From Solirubrobacterales bacterium 70-9 (GTDB taxonomy: Bacteria > Pseudomonadota > Alphaproteobacteria > Acetobacterales > Acetobacteraceae): 34,029 nucleotides of DNA. Shown piece after piece: positions 1-8,402 of the stretch. Numbering within the stretch: position 1 is the first letter of the stretch; the number at the start of each line of letters is the position of its first letter. The stretch covers positions 1 to 34,029 of the forward strand of contig CAJCJG010000150.1 of assembly GCA_903970625.1 (NCBI GenBank), in the 5' to 3' direction. Position numbers and translations under genes: made by a program. The notes under the pieces were generated by a model that saw only the letters and a program-made list of their open reading frames with translations, made no database searches and was not told where the DNA came from.

Positions 1-75
1 CAGCAGCGCCTGGATCAGAAACTCGATCAAAATCCCGAGGCGCTCGGCCGGGGAAAGGTTTGGGGTGTTGTTCAC
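1..75 (-). CDS. partial gene, N-terminus of unknown protein
   Basis: An open frame begins at a GTG at 75 and runs off the left edge; only about 25 residues are visible, beginning (M)NNTPNLSPAERLG and continuing into a leucine-rich stretch that looks like an amphipathic helix. No Shine-Dalgarno site precedes the GTG. A plausible promoter ends only six bases upstream, so the message could be leaderless. Too little is visible to assign a family. The frame is preferred over the opposite strand because of its helix-like composition, which is weak evidence. Confidence 0.35.
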   Translation of the reverse strand, partial: MNNTPNLSPAERLGILIEFLIQALL

Positions 76-81
76 GTCAAT

Positions 82-111
82 ATGTTAGTATGGATGACGT
101 ATGCGGGGCAA
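82..111 (-). promoter_or_regulatory. possible promoter of the left-edge gene
   Basis: Read on the minus strand, TTGCCC (111-106) and TAACAT (87-82) are separated by 18 bases and resemble -35 and -10 elements. The predicted transcription start would fall at or next to the GTG at 75, consistent with a leaderless message. This is a pattern match only. Confidence 0.25.
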
Positions 112-183
112 GCGAAAAACGATGGTGCGATATGAAATGGCGCGCGACGACGGGGCGGCGCACCCCCCGCACAAGGGCAATCG

Positions 184-212
184 GGTCAAGGCGCCATACC
201 GGCGGCTTGACC
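184..212. promoter_or_regulatory. inverted repeat upstream of the kinase gene
   Basis: GGTCAAG (184-190) and CTTGACC (206-212) are exact inverted repeats, and the CGCC/GGCG bases just inside them also pair, giving an almost continuous hairpin. It lies about 90 bases before the kinase start, in the 225-base gap after the left-edge gene. It could be a regulator site or a leader hairpin. The right arm contains TTGACC, which could serve as a -35 element for the kinase operon. No other feature is recognised in this gap. Confidence 0.35.
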
Positions 213-300
213 TGATATCGGCCCCGGATCATCAACGTGTCCGGGACGTTCGCCCGCGACACCGATCCGTCGGCCGCCGGGGGCGTCCTGGAGGAGTCCA

Positions 301-1371
301 ATGACCGTTCAATCGCGGCCGTCGCCGGGAGCGGGCACAAAAGCCCTGCCGGCAGGCGTTGCGGAGTTCGATCCGGCGGCGCTGGAGCGATTTTTGCGCG
401 CGAACCTGCCCGGCGCGTCCGGCGCCTTCGCGCTGGAGCGCATCTCCGGCGGCCAGTCCAACCCGACATTCTTCGCCACCCTTGGCGACACACGCATGGT
501 GGTGCGCAAGAAGCCGGCGGGCGAGGTGCTGCCCTCCGCGCACGCGGTGGACCGCGAGTATCGGGCGATGGCGGCGCTGGCCGGGACCGATGTGCCGGTG
601 CCGCGCACCATCCTGTTCTGCGACGATTTGTCCGTGGTCGGTACGCCGTTCTACGTCATGGAACGCCTGGAAGGCCGCGTGTTCCACGACCCGGCGCTAC
701 CCGGCGTTTCGCCCGCCGACCGGACTGCCATGTATCTGTCGATGGCCGAAACCCTGGCGCGGCTGCACGACGTCGATCCCGAAGCCGTGGGCCTCGCCGA
801 TTTCGGGCGGCCTGGCAACTACTTCGAGCGGCAGATTCGCCGCTGGACGACGCAATACCAGTTGGCACGCTGGCGCGACCTGCCGGACCTCGACCGTCTG
901 GCCGCATGGCTGCCGGCGCATCTGCCGCCGGAGGAGCCGGCCCGCATCTGCCACGGCGATTTCCGCATCGGCAATCTGATGTTCCACCCGACGGAGCCGC
1001 GCGTTGTCGGTGTGCTGGACTGGGAACTTTCCACACTTGGCCAGCCGCTGGCGGATGTGGCGTTCAGCGCCATGGGCTGGGCGACGTTTCCGCACGAGTA
1101 CGGCGGCCTGCGCGGCCTGGATCATGCGGCGCTGGGCATTCCCGCGCGCGAGGATTATCTGTCGCATTACTACGCCCGCCGGAAAACCGCGATGCCGCGC
1201 CGGCTGGCGCCGTTCGACACGATCTTCAGCCTGTTTCGCTTCGCCGTGATCCTGGAAGGTGTCGCTGCCCGCGCCCGCGCCGGCAGTGCCGCCGCCGAGG
1301 ACGCGGCGAGCGTCGGCGAACTTGCCCCGATCTTCGCGCACCGTGCCGTCGAAGCCATCTCGGACACCTGA
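301..1371 (+). CDS. phosphotransferase (APH/ACAD10-11 kinase-like)
   Basis: A 356-residue aminoglycoside-phosphotransferase-fold kinase. The conserved lysine lies in VVRKKP (K70), the catalytic loop is HGDFRIGN (H218, D220, N225), and the metal-binding LDWE is at 239-242 (D240). The N-terminal ISGGQSNPTF resembles the glycine-rich loop. In this subfamily (LvaA and the kinase domains of ACAD10/11) the known role is phosphorylation of the hydroxyl of 4-hydroxyacyl-CoA. The start is supported by GGAGGAG ending a few bases before ATG 301. An acyl-CoA dehydrogenase begins 19 bases after the stop, so the two very likely form one operon. An antibiotic-resistance role is unlikely given this partner. 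The exact acyl chain is not predictable. Confidence 0.88.
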   Translation: MTVQSRPSPGAGTKALPAGVAEFDPAALERFLRANLPGASGAFALERISGGQSNPTFFATLGDTRMVVRKKPAGEVLPSAHAVDREYRAMAALAGTDVPVPRTILFCDDLSVVGTPFYVMERLEGRVFHDPALPGVSPADRTAMYLSMAETLARLHDVDPEAVGLADFGRPGNYFERQIRRWTTQYQLARWRDLPDLDRLAAWLPAHLPPEEPARICHGDFRIGNLMFHPTEPRVVGVLDWELSTLGQPLADVAFSAMGWATFPHEYGGLRGLDHAALGIPAREDYLSHYYARRKTAMPRRLAPFDTIFSLFRFAVILEGVAARARAGSAAAEDAASVGELAPIFAHRAVEAISDT

Positions 1372-1390
1372 ATCAGCGGAGCCGGCGACC

Positions 1391-2599
1391 ATGGATTTTG
1401 GCTATCCCCCCGACACCGAACTTCTCCGCACCCGCGTGGCCCGCTTCATGGCCGAGCACGTTGCGCCGGCCGATCCGGCATGGCAGGCGGAGGCGAAGCT
1501 TGGCCGCATGCCGCTCGCGATCATGGAGCCGCTGAAGGAACGGGCGCGCGCTGAAGGGTTGTGGAACCTGTTCCTGCCGAGCCTCAAACAGGGCCAGCCG
1601 GGCACGCGGCTGACCAACCTGCAATACGCGCCACTGGCCGAGATCATGGGGCGCATTCCGTGGTCGCCCGAGATCTTCAACTGCAACTCGCCCGACAGCG
1701 GCAACATGGAAATCCTGCAACTGTGCGCCACGCCGGAGCAGCGGGACCGCTGGCTCGATCCGTTGCTGGCGGGCCGCATCCGCTCCTGCTTCTCGATGAC
1801 CGAGCCGGGCACTGCCTCCTCCGACCCGACGACGCTGCAAACCACGATCGCGCGGGAGGGCAACCAGTTCCGCGTGCGCGGGCGCAAATGGTTCACCACC
1901 GGCGCCCTGCATCCCAACTGCAAAGTTGCCATCGTCATGGGCCGCTCGGACACCGAGGGCACGCTTCCGTCGCATAACGCCTATTCGATGATTCTCGTGC
2001 CGCTCGACACGCCGGGGATGCGTGTGCTGCGCAACCTGCCGATCATGAATCACTATTCGCCAGAAGGGCACTGCGAAATCGACTACGACGTGCTGGTGCC
2101 GGCGGAGAACATGCTGGGACAGGAAGGCGAGGGCTTTGCCATTGCGCAGGCGCGGCTGGGCCCCGGCCGCATCCATCATTGCATGCGCACGATCGGCCAA
2201 TGCGAACTGGCGCTGGAATTGATGGTCGCGCGCGCCAAGAGCCGCATCGCGTTCGGCGGCCCACTCTCCGGCTTCGCCAACATTCAGGACTGGATCGCGG
2301 AATCGCGCATCGAGATCGATCAGGCGCGGCTGCTGATCCTGCGTGCCGCGTGGACGATGGATCGGGAGGGCAACAAGGCCGCCCGCGTGGACGTTTCCGC
2401 CATCAAGATCGTCGCCGCGCGCTTGCAGACCAGGGTGCTGGACCGCGCGATTCAGGTGTTCGGCGCGGCGGGCCTGACGGACGATACGCCGCTCGCGTAT
2501 CTGTGGACCTGGGGCCGCGCGCTGCGCTTCATCGACGGGCCGGACGAAGTGCATCTGCGGACGGTGGCGAGGGCCGAATTGAAGAAAGGCGCTCTATGA
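1391..2599 (+). CDS. acyl-CoA dehydrogenase, ACAD10/11-LvaC type
   Basis: A 402-residue soluble flavoprotein with the full acyl-CoA dehydrogenase fold. The FAD/substrate segment CFSMTEPGTASSD is near residues 133-145, KWFTTGA near 166-172, and the C-terminal signature IDGPDEVHL at 381-389. At the position of the usual catalytic glutamate (EGTNE in typical members) there is an aspartate, D382, as in the ACAD10/11 subfamily. That family removes phosphate from 4-phosphoacyl-CoA, made by the partner kinase, and feeds the product into beta-oxidation. The upstream kinase gene supports this role. ATG 1391 is chosen because it starts the conserved N-terminal helix and follows GCGGAG; the frame also stays open upstream across the kinase end, without family similarity there. 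Confidence 0.88.
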   Translation: MDFGYPPDTELLRTRVARFMAEHVAPADPAWQAEAKLGRMPLAIMEPLKERARAEGLWNLFLPSLKQGQPGTRLTNLQYAPLAEIMGRIPWSPEIFNCNSPDSGNMEILQLCATPEQRDRWLDPLLAGRIRSCFSMTEPGTASSDPTTLQTTIAREGNQFRVRGRKWFTTGALHPNCKVAIVMGRSDTEGTLPSHNAYSMILVPLDTPGMRVLRNLPIMNHYSPEGHCEIDYDVLVPAENMLGQEGEGFAIAQARLGPGRIHHCMRTIGQCELALELMVARAKSRIAFGGPLSGFANIQDWIAESRIEIDQARLLILRAAWTMDREGNKAARVDVSAIKIVAARLQTRVLDRAIQVFGAAGLTDDTPLAYLWTWGRALRFIDGPDEVHLRTVARAELKKGAL

Positions 2600-2945
2600 G
2601 CTGCGGCCTTCTTTTTCCTGTCCGCCCCGCTCGGCCGATGTGGGAGTGAAGCAAGTAGGGTTATCCGCAGATGACGATGTCGGGATACTTATTGATCGGC
2701 AGGGATTATGTCGTTCGTCGTGATAGACGACCCACGTCCTCAAGGATTCGTGCGAAACCACCGATGCATTGCGTCACCCCGGCGAAGGCCGGGGTCCAGG
2801 ACCGCGCGAAAGTCGGAGCGGGCGGCTCATGGATTCCGGCTTTCGCCGGAATGACGAAATGGAGCGCTTATTCTCGAACCGCCCTTAAGCGATAAATTCG
2901 GATAACACGCCTTCGCTTTGCCTTTCCGCTATTGCGGCGCCGCGC
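2600..2945. other. 346-base gap between convergent acyl-CoA dehydrogenase genes
   Basis: No convincing gene is present. The only structured element is the REP-type repeat at 2772-2856, listed separately. A short open frame through the gap encodes the peptide shadow of that repeat (VTPAKAGVQ, then WIPAFAGMT), which recurs in proteobacterial mis-annotations and is not a protein. No clear hairpin-plus-T-tract terminator was found after either gene. Confidence 0.7.
2772..2856. repeat. REP-type palindromic repeat doublet
   Basis: The 85-base element has inverted ends, CGTCA and TGACG. Inside are two hairpins: a left arm around ACCCCGGC with GGCCGGGGT, and a right arm ATTCCGGC-TTTC-GCCGGAAT. They are separated by a variable spacer and flanked by inward TCCA/TGGA. 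This is the classic layout of an abundant proteobacterial extragenic palindrome. It lies between the 3' ends of two convergent genes, where it may act as a transcription barrier or stabilise both messages. Confidence 0.8.
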
Positions 2946-4088
2946 TCAATCCTTCCCCACCACCGACCGCGCAATGATCAGCCGCATGATTTCGTTGGTG
3001 CCTTCCAGAATCTGATGCACCCGCAAATCGCGGACGATTTTCTCGATGCCGTAGTCGGCCAGATAGCCGTAGCCGCCATGAAGTTGGAGCGCGCCATTGG
3101 CGACCTCGAAGCTCGCATCGGTGACGAATCGCTTGGCCATGGCGCAGAGCTTGGTTGCATCGGCGGCTTTCGCTTCCAGCGCGGACGCTGCCCGCCAGAG
3201 GAACGTGCGCGCCACCTCCAGTTGCGTCGTATAGTCCGCGAGCCGGAACCGCAACGCCTGAAATTCGCTTAGTGCCGTCCCGAACGCCTTGCGCTGCCGC
3301 ATATACGCGACGGCGCGATCCAGTGCCGCCTGCGCGCCGCCCAGCGAGCACGCGGCGATGTTGACGCGCCCGCCGTCCAGCCCGCTCATCGCGATGGAAA
3401 ACCCTTTGCCTTCCGGCCCCAGCCGGTTCGCCGCCGGCACGCGCGCGCCATCGAACAGCACCGCCCGCGTCGGCTGCGCGTTCCAGCCCATCTTTTTCTC
3501 GTTGGCGCCGAACGACAGGCCGGGCGTCCCTTTCTCGACCACGAACGCGGAAATCCCGCCCGCGCCATCGCCCCCTGTCCGCGCCATCACGACATAGAGG
3601 TCGGACGCGCCCGCGCCGGAGATGAACTGTTTTTCCCCGGTCAGCACGTATGCATCGCCATCGCGCACCGCCCGCGTGCGCAGCGCCGCCGCGTCCGACC
3701 CGACCGCCGATTCCGTCAGGCAATAGCAGGCCAATAATTCCATCGAGGCCAGCGGCGGTATCCAGCGCCGCCGTTGTTCCTCCGATCCATAAACATCCAG
3801 CATCCAGGCGCACATGTTGTGGATCGAGAGGTACGCGGCAATGGTCGGGCAGCCGCCCGCCAGCGCCTCGAAAATCACCGCCGCGTCGAGCCGCTTCAGC
3901 CCGGTGCCGCCGACATCTTCACGCGTGTAGATCGCGGCCAGCCCCAGTGCTGCGGCTTTGCGCAGGGTCTCCACCGGAAAATGCCTGGCCTGATCCCACT
4001 CCACCGCGAACGGCGCGAGTTCCTCGGCGGCGAAGGCCGCCGCCATGTCGCGGATCGCTGCCTGCTCCTCGCTCAGCTCGAAATCCAT
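2946..4088 (-). CDS. acyl-CoA dehydrogenase, isobutyryl-CoA dehydrogenase-like
   Basis: A 380-residue flavoprotein beginning MDFELSEEQ. It shows CYCLTESAVGSDAA near 121-134, RQRKAFG near 264-270, LHGGYGYLADYGIEK at 336-350 and ILEGTNEIMR at 360-369, with E362 as the likely catalytic base. The pattern resembles isobutyryl-CoA dehydrogenase (ACAD8 type) of valine breakdown, but the acyl group cannot be fixed from sequence. A GTG at 4103 would add five residues. ATG 4088 is preferred because it begins the conserved N-terminus and has AGGTGG about 11 bases upstream. It follows the RidA gene by 18 bases and probably ends the hyu operon, so it may process the acyl-CoA end product of that pathway. 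Confidence 0.87.
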   Translation of the reverse strand: MDFELSEEQAAIRDMAAAFAAEELAPFAVEWDQARHFPVETLRKAAALGLAAIYTREDVGGTGLKRLDAAVIFEALAGGCPTIAAYLSIHNMCAWMLDVYGSEEQRRRWIPPLASMELLACYCLTESAVGSDAAALRTRAVRDGDAYVLTGEKQFISGAGASDLYVVMARTGGDGAGGISAFVVEKGTPGLSFGANEKKMGWNAQPTRAVLFDGARVPAANRLGPEGKGFSIAMSGLDGGRVNIAACSLGGAQAALDRAVAYMRQRKAFGTALSEFQALRFRLADYTTQLEVARTFLWRAASALEAKAADATKLCAMAKRFVTDASFEVANGALQLHGGYGYLADYGIEKIVRDLRVHQILEGTNEIMRLIIARSVVGKD

Positions 4089-4106
4089 GCGCGCACCATC
4101 CACCTG

Positions 4107-4496
4107 TCAGTCCACAGCCTCGGCCTCGACCTCCACCTGATAGCGCGGGTCCGCGAGGCCGGCGACGAACAGCAGGGTGGAGGCGGCGGGATGCTCGGCG
4201 AAAAACGCGTCGCGCGCCTTTCGGTAGTGGTTGACCAACGCACGATCGATCAGGAACGCCGTGGTCTTGACGACGTTGTGCGGCCCCATGCCATGCGCTG
4301 CAAGGATGGTTCGCAGGTTCGAGAACACCAGCGCAAGCTGCGCGTCACCGCTCGACGGCACGGACTCGTCCTCCGCCTTGCCGACCTGTCCGGACACAAT
4401 CAGCCGCCGCGTGGCGCCTTTGACGAGCACCGCCTGGGAATATCCCACGGTCGGCGCCGCCACACCCGGCGGATTGCTCAGCGTGATCACCGGCAC
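4107..4496 (-). CDS. RidA family (YjgF/UK114) protein
   Basis: A 129-residue cytosolic protein of the RidA fold, showing RRLIVSGQVG, the central LVFSNLRTILAAHG and the later HPAASTLLFV. Family members hydrolyse reactive enamine/imine intermediates released by PLP enzymes; some operon-specific members are dedicated amidohydrolases or deaminases. The start is GTG 4496, directly behind the strong site GAGGAGG (eight bases). The frame remains open far upstream, but only as an out-of-frame reading of hyuB. Start 4496 lies 11 bases after the hyuB stop (4508). With a PLP aminotransferase in the same operon, imine clearance is a natural role; direct catalysis in the pathway is the alternative. Confidence 0.85.
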   Translation of the reverse strand: MPVITLSNPPGVAAPTVGYSQAVLVKGATRRLIVSGQVGKAEDESVPSSGDAQLALVFSNLRTILAAHGMGPHNVVKTTAFLIDRALVNHYRKARDAFFAEHPAASTLLFVAGLADPRYQVEVEAEAVD

Positions 4497-4507
4497 GATC
4501 GCCTCCT

Positions 4508-6283
4508 CTATGAAGTATGCGCTGCCAACCGCCGCCGCGCCGTGGCCTCGGCATCGACCGCCAGCGACTCGTCCTCGACACGTCCGTTCAGCACAACGCC
4601 GTAAACGTCGCCTGCCCGCTCCACTGTCTCCCAGCCCTCCAGCACGTCGCGCAGCACGCGGCGCGGATCGCGTGCCAGCGGGTCGCCGTAGCCGCCGCCC
4701 GAGCAATCGAAGGTGCGCAGGACTTCGTTCTTGCGAATCTCCACATGGGCGACATTGGCCAGCCGCGTCTGCTGCCCGTTGGCAGAGATGTGCCAGCCTT
4801 CGCCACACAGCCCGTCCTGTCCGCCCTGCACGCCCTTGGCCGGATATTTTTCGCCGTCGCGCGGATAGATGACGGTGACGCTGTGCTCCTTCGGCCGGAA
4901 CGCCGTTTCCGACCCCGGCGCACCGCGCATCTTGCCCGCCCCGCCGCTGCCGGCAACGAGCCGCATGTAGGCGAACTCGATCGGGTGCTTCAGTTCGTCG
5001 ATCTCGATCGAATCGCGATACATCAAGCCGGAGACAACGGGCAATCCGTACGTGACCCAGCCGTCCGCCAGCGGCGAGGCGGGGCCGCCATTGTTGGTCA
5101 AGATCAACTGGTTCACATACGGCTCGTCGTTGTAGCGATGGTCCTTGCCGGAGATGACGGACGAGCTGCCGCCCATGCCGACGCCGCCTTCGGCCAGCCC
5201 ATACCCCTCGCCAAGCTGCGCGAACACCGCACCCGCGCAATTCACCAGCCGGTCCGCCACGTTCGTCGTGGCCACCGAACAGGAGTGCGGAAATGCGGGG
5301 CGGCCGACGACCGCGCCGTCTTTCAACTCCAGTTCGATTCGCCGGAACGAGCCTGCGTTGCGCGGAATATCGGACGGCAGCGCGTTGAAGATCCCGGCCA
5401 TGACGGCAGAGACAGTACACGCCTCGCTCTCGTTCAACCCGCAATCCAGGTTCGGAATGTTGTCGCGCAGATCGACAAAGATCTTTGCTTGCGCCGGATC
5501 GATCTCGACCTCGATGTTGATGGGAATGCCATCCGGCAGCAGCGGCTCGAACGGATCGTGCCGCGCGCTGTTTTTCAACGTCGCCTTCGGCATCTTGCGC
5601 AGCGCCTCGATCATCCGCTGTTCCGAGTAGTTCAGCCAATCCTTGATGAAGGTCTTGACGATGGCCTTGCCATATTTCGCGCACAGTTCCTGCAACCGCC
5701 GCTCCGCCGTGCGCGCGGCGCCGAGACCCGCGAGGAAGTCGCCGTACCATTGGTTGGGCACACGGATGCGGCTGCGACACATCGCCACGATGTCGTCGAT
5801 CATCTTGTAGCCGCGCTGGATGCGCACGGCGGGGAAGATCAGCGAGCCTTCCTCGTACACGTCGCGGGCGGCAGCGTGATACGTCGTCGGGATCGAATTG
5901 CCGATATCCGCCTGATGCGCTTTGGCGACTGCGGTGAACAGATGCTCGCCCTCGAAGAACACCGGCACCAGGAACGTGTGGTCGGCCGGATGCGTGTTGC
6001 CGGTGTACGGGTCGTTGTGCAAATAGGCGTCGCCCTCCGCCAGATCGGGGTGCCGCTCCACCATCGTGCGGGACTGCATGTGCGAGCCGAAAATATGGAT
6101 CGGCAACCCTTCCGCGCAGGCCAGCAACTGGTTGTCGCCGGTGCAGATGGCGCAAGAGAAATCGCGAGCACTATTGATCACCGCCGAGCGTCCGGCGCGC
6201 AGCAAAGTCGTCGTCATCTCGCGCACAACACCGTCGATGCGGTTGGCCAGCACCGCCGTCATCACCGGATCGATCGTGCTCAT
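4508..6283 (-). CDS. hyuB: hydantoinase B / oxoprolinase subunit B
   Basis: A 591-residue HyuB-family subunit. The N-terminus DPVMTAVLANRIDGVVREM, the HNDPYTGNTHPADH block and the glycine-rich stretches near the centre (GLAEGGVGMGGSSS) and toward the C-terminus (SGGAGKMRG) are typical. With HyuA it forms an ATP-dependent amide-ring-opening enzyme; known members act on 5-oxoproline, N-methylhydantoin or caprolactam, and carboxylase relatives also exist. ATG 6283 overlaps the hyuA stop as ATGA, so the two subunits are translationally coupled. The frame stays open upstream of 6283 only across hyuA coding sequence. Length fits a stand-alone B subunit. The substrate is unknown. Confidence 0.9.
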   Translation of the reverse strand: MSTIDPVMTAVLANRIDGVVREMTTTLLRAGRSAVINSARDFSCAICTGDNQLLACAEGLPIHIFGSHMQSRTMVERHPDLAEGDAYLHNDPYTGNTHPADHTFLVPVFFEGEHLFTAVAKAHQADIGNSIPTTYHAAARDVYEEGSLIFPAVRIQRGYKMIDDIVAMCRSRIRVPNQWYGDFLAGLGAARTAERRLQELCAKYGKAIVKTFIKDWLNYSEQRMIEALRKMPKATLKNSARHDPFEPLLPDGIPINIEVEIDPAQAKIFVDLRDNIPNLDCGLNESEACTVSAVMAGIFNALPSDIPRNAGSFRRIELELKDGAVVGRPAFPHSCSVATTNVADRLVNCAGAVFAQLGEGYGLAEGGVGMGGSSSVISGKDHRYNDEPYVNQLILTNNGGPASPLADGWVTYGLPVVSGLMYRDSIEIDELKHPIEFAYMRLVAGSGGAGKMRGAPGSETAFRPKEHSVTVIYPRDGEKYPAKGVQGGQDGLCGEGWHISANGQQTRLANVAHVEIRKNEVLRTFDCSGGGYGDPLARDPRRVLRDVLEGWETVERAGDVYGVVLNGRVEDESLAVDAEATARRRLAAHTS

Positions 6284-8364
6284 GCCGACACTCCTATATC
6301 GAGCAGATAGTGCCCGGCCCCGCTGATGCGCGCCGACATGCCGGGAAACACCACCAGCGTCGTCGTCGGTTCCTCCACGATGGCCGGCCCCGAAATTGTC
6401 AATCCCGGATGCAAATCCGCCGGCGCGTAGACCGGAGTCGCCACCGGATCGCCCCCTCCAAAATAACAGTTTCGCGATGCTGCGGGAATCACGCTGTCGT
6501 GCGCGGCCACGTCGGGCGACAGCGCCGCGGCCGGCGCCAGCCGCACGATCAGGCGGGCTTTCCAGTTGATGCACTCCACCGGGCTGTGCAGATCGCGCAC
6601 GGCGAACACCCTCTCATGCACCTGATGAAATGCCTCCATCAGTGCGGCCACGTCCTCCGGCCCGCGCAGGCGCGGCACCGGAAGTTTTGTGTCCAGTTCC
6701 CAAACCTGCCCCAGATACCGCGCCTCGGCCAGCAGTTCGATCTCGTGCGCGGCGTCCGCATGCGGCCCCAGCCCGGCGAGGAACCGGTGCAGCCGCCCCT
6801 CCAGATCGTCCAGCACGCGGTTCACGTCGTCGTAGCGGAACCGCGCCGAACTGGTCGGCAGACTTGCCGTCTCCTCCTTGACGATATCCGCGTACTGCAT
6901 GCCGGAGGCGGACAGGGCCGACGCCACGTTCGGCAAAATCACGCGCTTGCAGCCAAGCTCGCGGGCAATGCTCAGAATATTCATGCCGGCCGCGCCGCCG
7001 CCCGCGACGATCGTACTTTCCTGCGGATTCAACCCTTCCGATGTGGTGATCTCGTGAATCGCGCGAATCATCAGTTCGCTGGCAAGGTTCAAAATGTCCC
7101 ATGCCGTCTGTTCGATGCCGCGCCCGATCTGGGTGGCTACAGTTCCCACCGCCTGCCGCGCTGCCGCCACGTCCAATTTCATCCGCCCGCCGAGGAAAAA
7201 ATCCGGGTCGAAATAGCCAAGCACGCAGGCGGCATCGGACACGGTGGGCAGTAGTCCGCCGCGTCCGTAGCAGGCCGGACCCGGATTGGCCCCGGCCGAC
7301 TGCGGCCCGACACGCATCAGGCCGCCATCGTCGATCCACGCAATCGAACCGCCGCCCGCGCCGATGGAGCGCACGTCCACGGAGGACACGCCGAGCAGAT
7401 TGCCGGTCCACTGGCCGCCGAGCCACGTATCGCGATTGAACACCAGCCGCCCGTCGCGTACCAGCCCGACATCGAACGTCGTGCCACCGGTGTCGCACAC
7501 GATCACGTCGTCGCCGAGATTTTCCACGCGCGAATAGGTCAACCCGGCAATCGGCGCCATCGCCGGCCCGGATTTCGCCGTGTGGATCGGGGCCGCGACC
7601 ACTTCGTCCACCTGCATGATGCCGCCGACGCTGGTGGAAATCAGGATTTCGCCGGTGTAGCCCTCGGCACGCAGATCGCTTTCCAGGCCACGAATGTGAC
7701 GCTGCATCAGCGGCTTCAGCGAGGCGTCGATGGCGGTGGCCGAGGCGCGGCGATATTCGCGCACGATCGGCACCAACTGGTGCGACAGCGTGTACGGCAC
7801 GCCCGGCAGCAACTCGTCCAGCAGATGCGCCATGCGCAATTCGTGGTCCGGGTTGGCGATGGACCAAAGGAAGCACACTGCCACCGCCTCGATGCCGCGC
7901 TGGCGCAAAATCTCTACAACGCCGCGCGCCTGCACCGCGTCGAACGGCACGGACGCCGTGCCTTCGGAGCTCATGCGTTCCGCGATTTCGAACGTGCGGC
8001 GCCGTGCCACGTAAGGCTCGGGATATTCCTTGCTGAAATCGTGCGCGTTCAGCTTACCCCCTTCCTTGAATACCAGCGTGTCCGGAAATCCCTGCGTGGT
8101 GAGGAACGCAGTCTTCGCGGCGGTGCGGGTGACGATGGCGTTGGTCGCGCGCGTGGTGCCGTAGATCAGCAGTGCGGTGTTGGCCAGCAGCGCCGCGAGG
8201 TCGATGCCGATATCCCGCGCGGCTACATCGAGCGCTTCTCGCATGCCGCCGAACGCCCGTTCCGGCGTGGTCAGCGCCTTGCCGATGGTCTGCGTGCCGG
8301 AACTGTCCATGACGACGACATCGGTAAACGTGCCGCCGGTATCGACGGAAATGCGGTATGCCAT
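6280..8364 (-). CDS. hyuA: hydantoinase A / oxoprolinase subunit A
   Basis: A 694-residue HyuA-family ATPase subunit. The N-terminal phosphate-binding loop DTGGTFTD lies at residues 8-15, followed by ATNAIVTRT (substrate or nucleotide pocket), the central DTGGTTFDVG, a second actin-like ATPase motif, and the VAGGGAAGMNI segment. It activates a lactam or imide carbonyl by phosphorylation so that HyuB can complete ring opening. GGAGAC precedes ATG 8364 at normal spacing. The gene follows the class III aminotransferase by 32 bases, a gap that contains the palindrome GTGTGATCACAC, suggesting the operon reads aminotransferase, hyuA, hyuB, ridA, acyl-CoA dehydrogenase, perhaps with an internal control point. 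Confidence 0.91.
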   Translation of the reverse strand: MAYRISVDTGGTFTDVVVMDSSGTQTIGKALTTPERAFGGMREALDVAARDIGIDLAALLANTALLIYGTTRATNAIVTRTAAKTAFLTTQGFPDTLVFKEGGKLNAHDFSKEYPEPYVARRRTFEIAERMSSEGTASVPFDAVQARGVVEILRQRGIEAVAVCFLWSIANPDHELRMAHLLDELLPGVPYTLSHQLVPIVREYRRASATAIDASLKPLMQRHIRGLESDLRAEGYTGEILISTSVGGIMQVDEVVAAPIHTAKSGPAMAPIAGLTYSRVENLGDDVIVCDTGGTTFDVGLVRDGRLVFNRDTWLGGQWTGNLLGVSSVDVRSIGAGGGSIAWIDDGGLMRVGPQSAGANPGPACYGRGGLLPTVSDAACVLGYFDPDFFLGGRMKLDVAAARQAVGTVATQIGRGIEQTAWDILNLASELMIRAIHEITTSEGLNPQESTIVAGGGAAGMNILSIARELGCKRVILPNVASALSASGMQYADIVKEETASLPTSSARFRYDDVNRVLDDLEGRLHRFLAGLGPHADAAHEIELLAEARYLGQVWELDTKLPVPRLRGPEDVAALMEAFHQVHERVFAVRDLHSPVECINWKARLIVRLAPAAALSPDVAAHDSVIPAASRNCYFGGGDPVATPVYAPADLHPGLTISGPAIVEEPTTTLVVFPGMSARISGAGHYLLDIGVSA

Positions 8365-8390
8365 CGTTGTCTCCGTTCAAGCCGGGAAGT

Positions 8391-8402
8391 GTGTGATCAC
8401 AC
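8391..8402. promoter_or_regulatory. candidate operator, GTGTGATCACAC
   Basis: A perfect 12-base palindrome overlapping the stop codon of the aminotransferase gene and lying just upstream of hyuA. Its 10-base core TGTGATCACA is identical to the one in the divergent promoter at 9807-9816. It is a candidate site for one of the two GntR/FCD regulators in this cluster and may control an internal promoter for hyuAB. Confidence 0.5.

Noticed and set aside
2671-2895. A 74-residue open frame
   Set aside because: It translates the REP repeat (VTPAKAGVQ and WIPAFAGMT), a known false-gene pattern.
4497-6155. Upstream extension of the RidA frame into a 682-residue protein
   Set aside because: The upstream part is hyuB read in the wrong frame; GTG 4496 has a strong ribosome site and gives a full-length RidA.
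4517-6310. A 597-codon plus-strand frame opposite hyuB
   Set aside because: Antisense shadow with a composition rich in arginine and glutamine and no domain signal.
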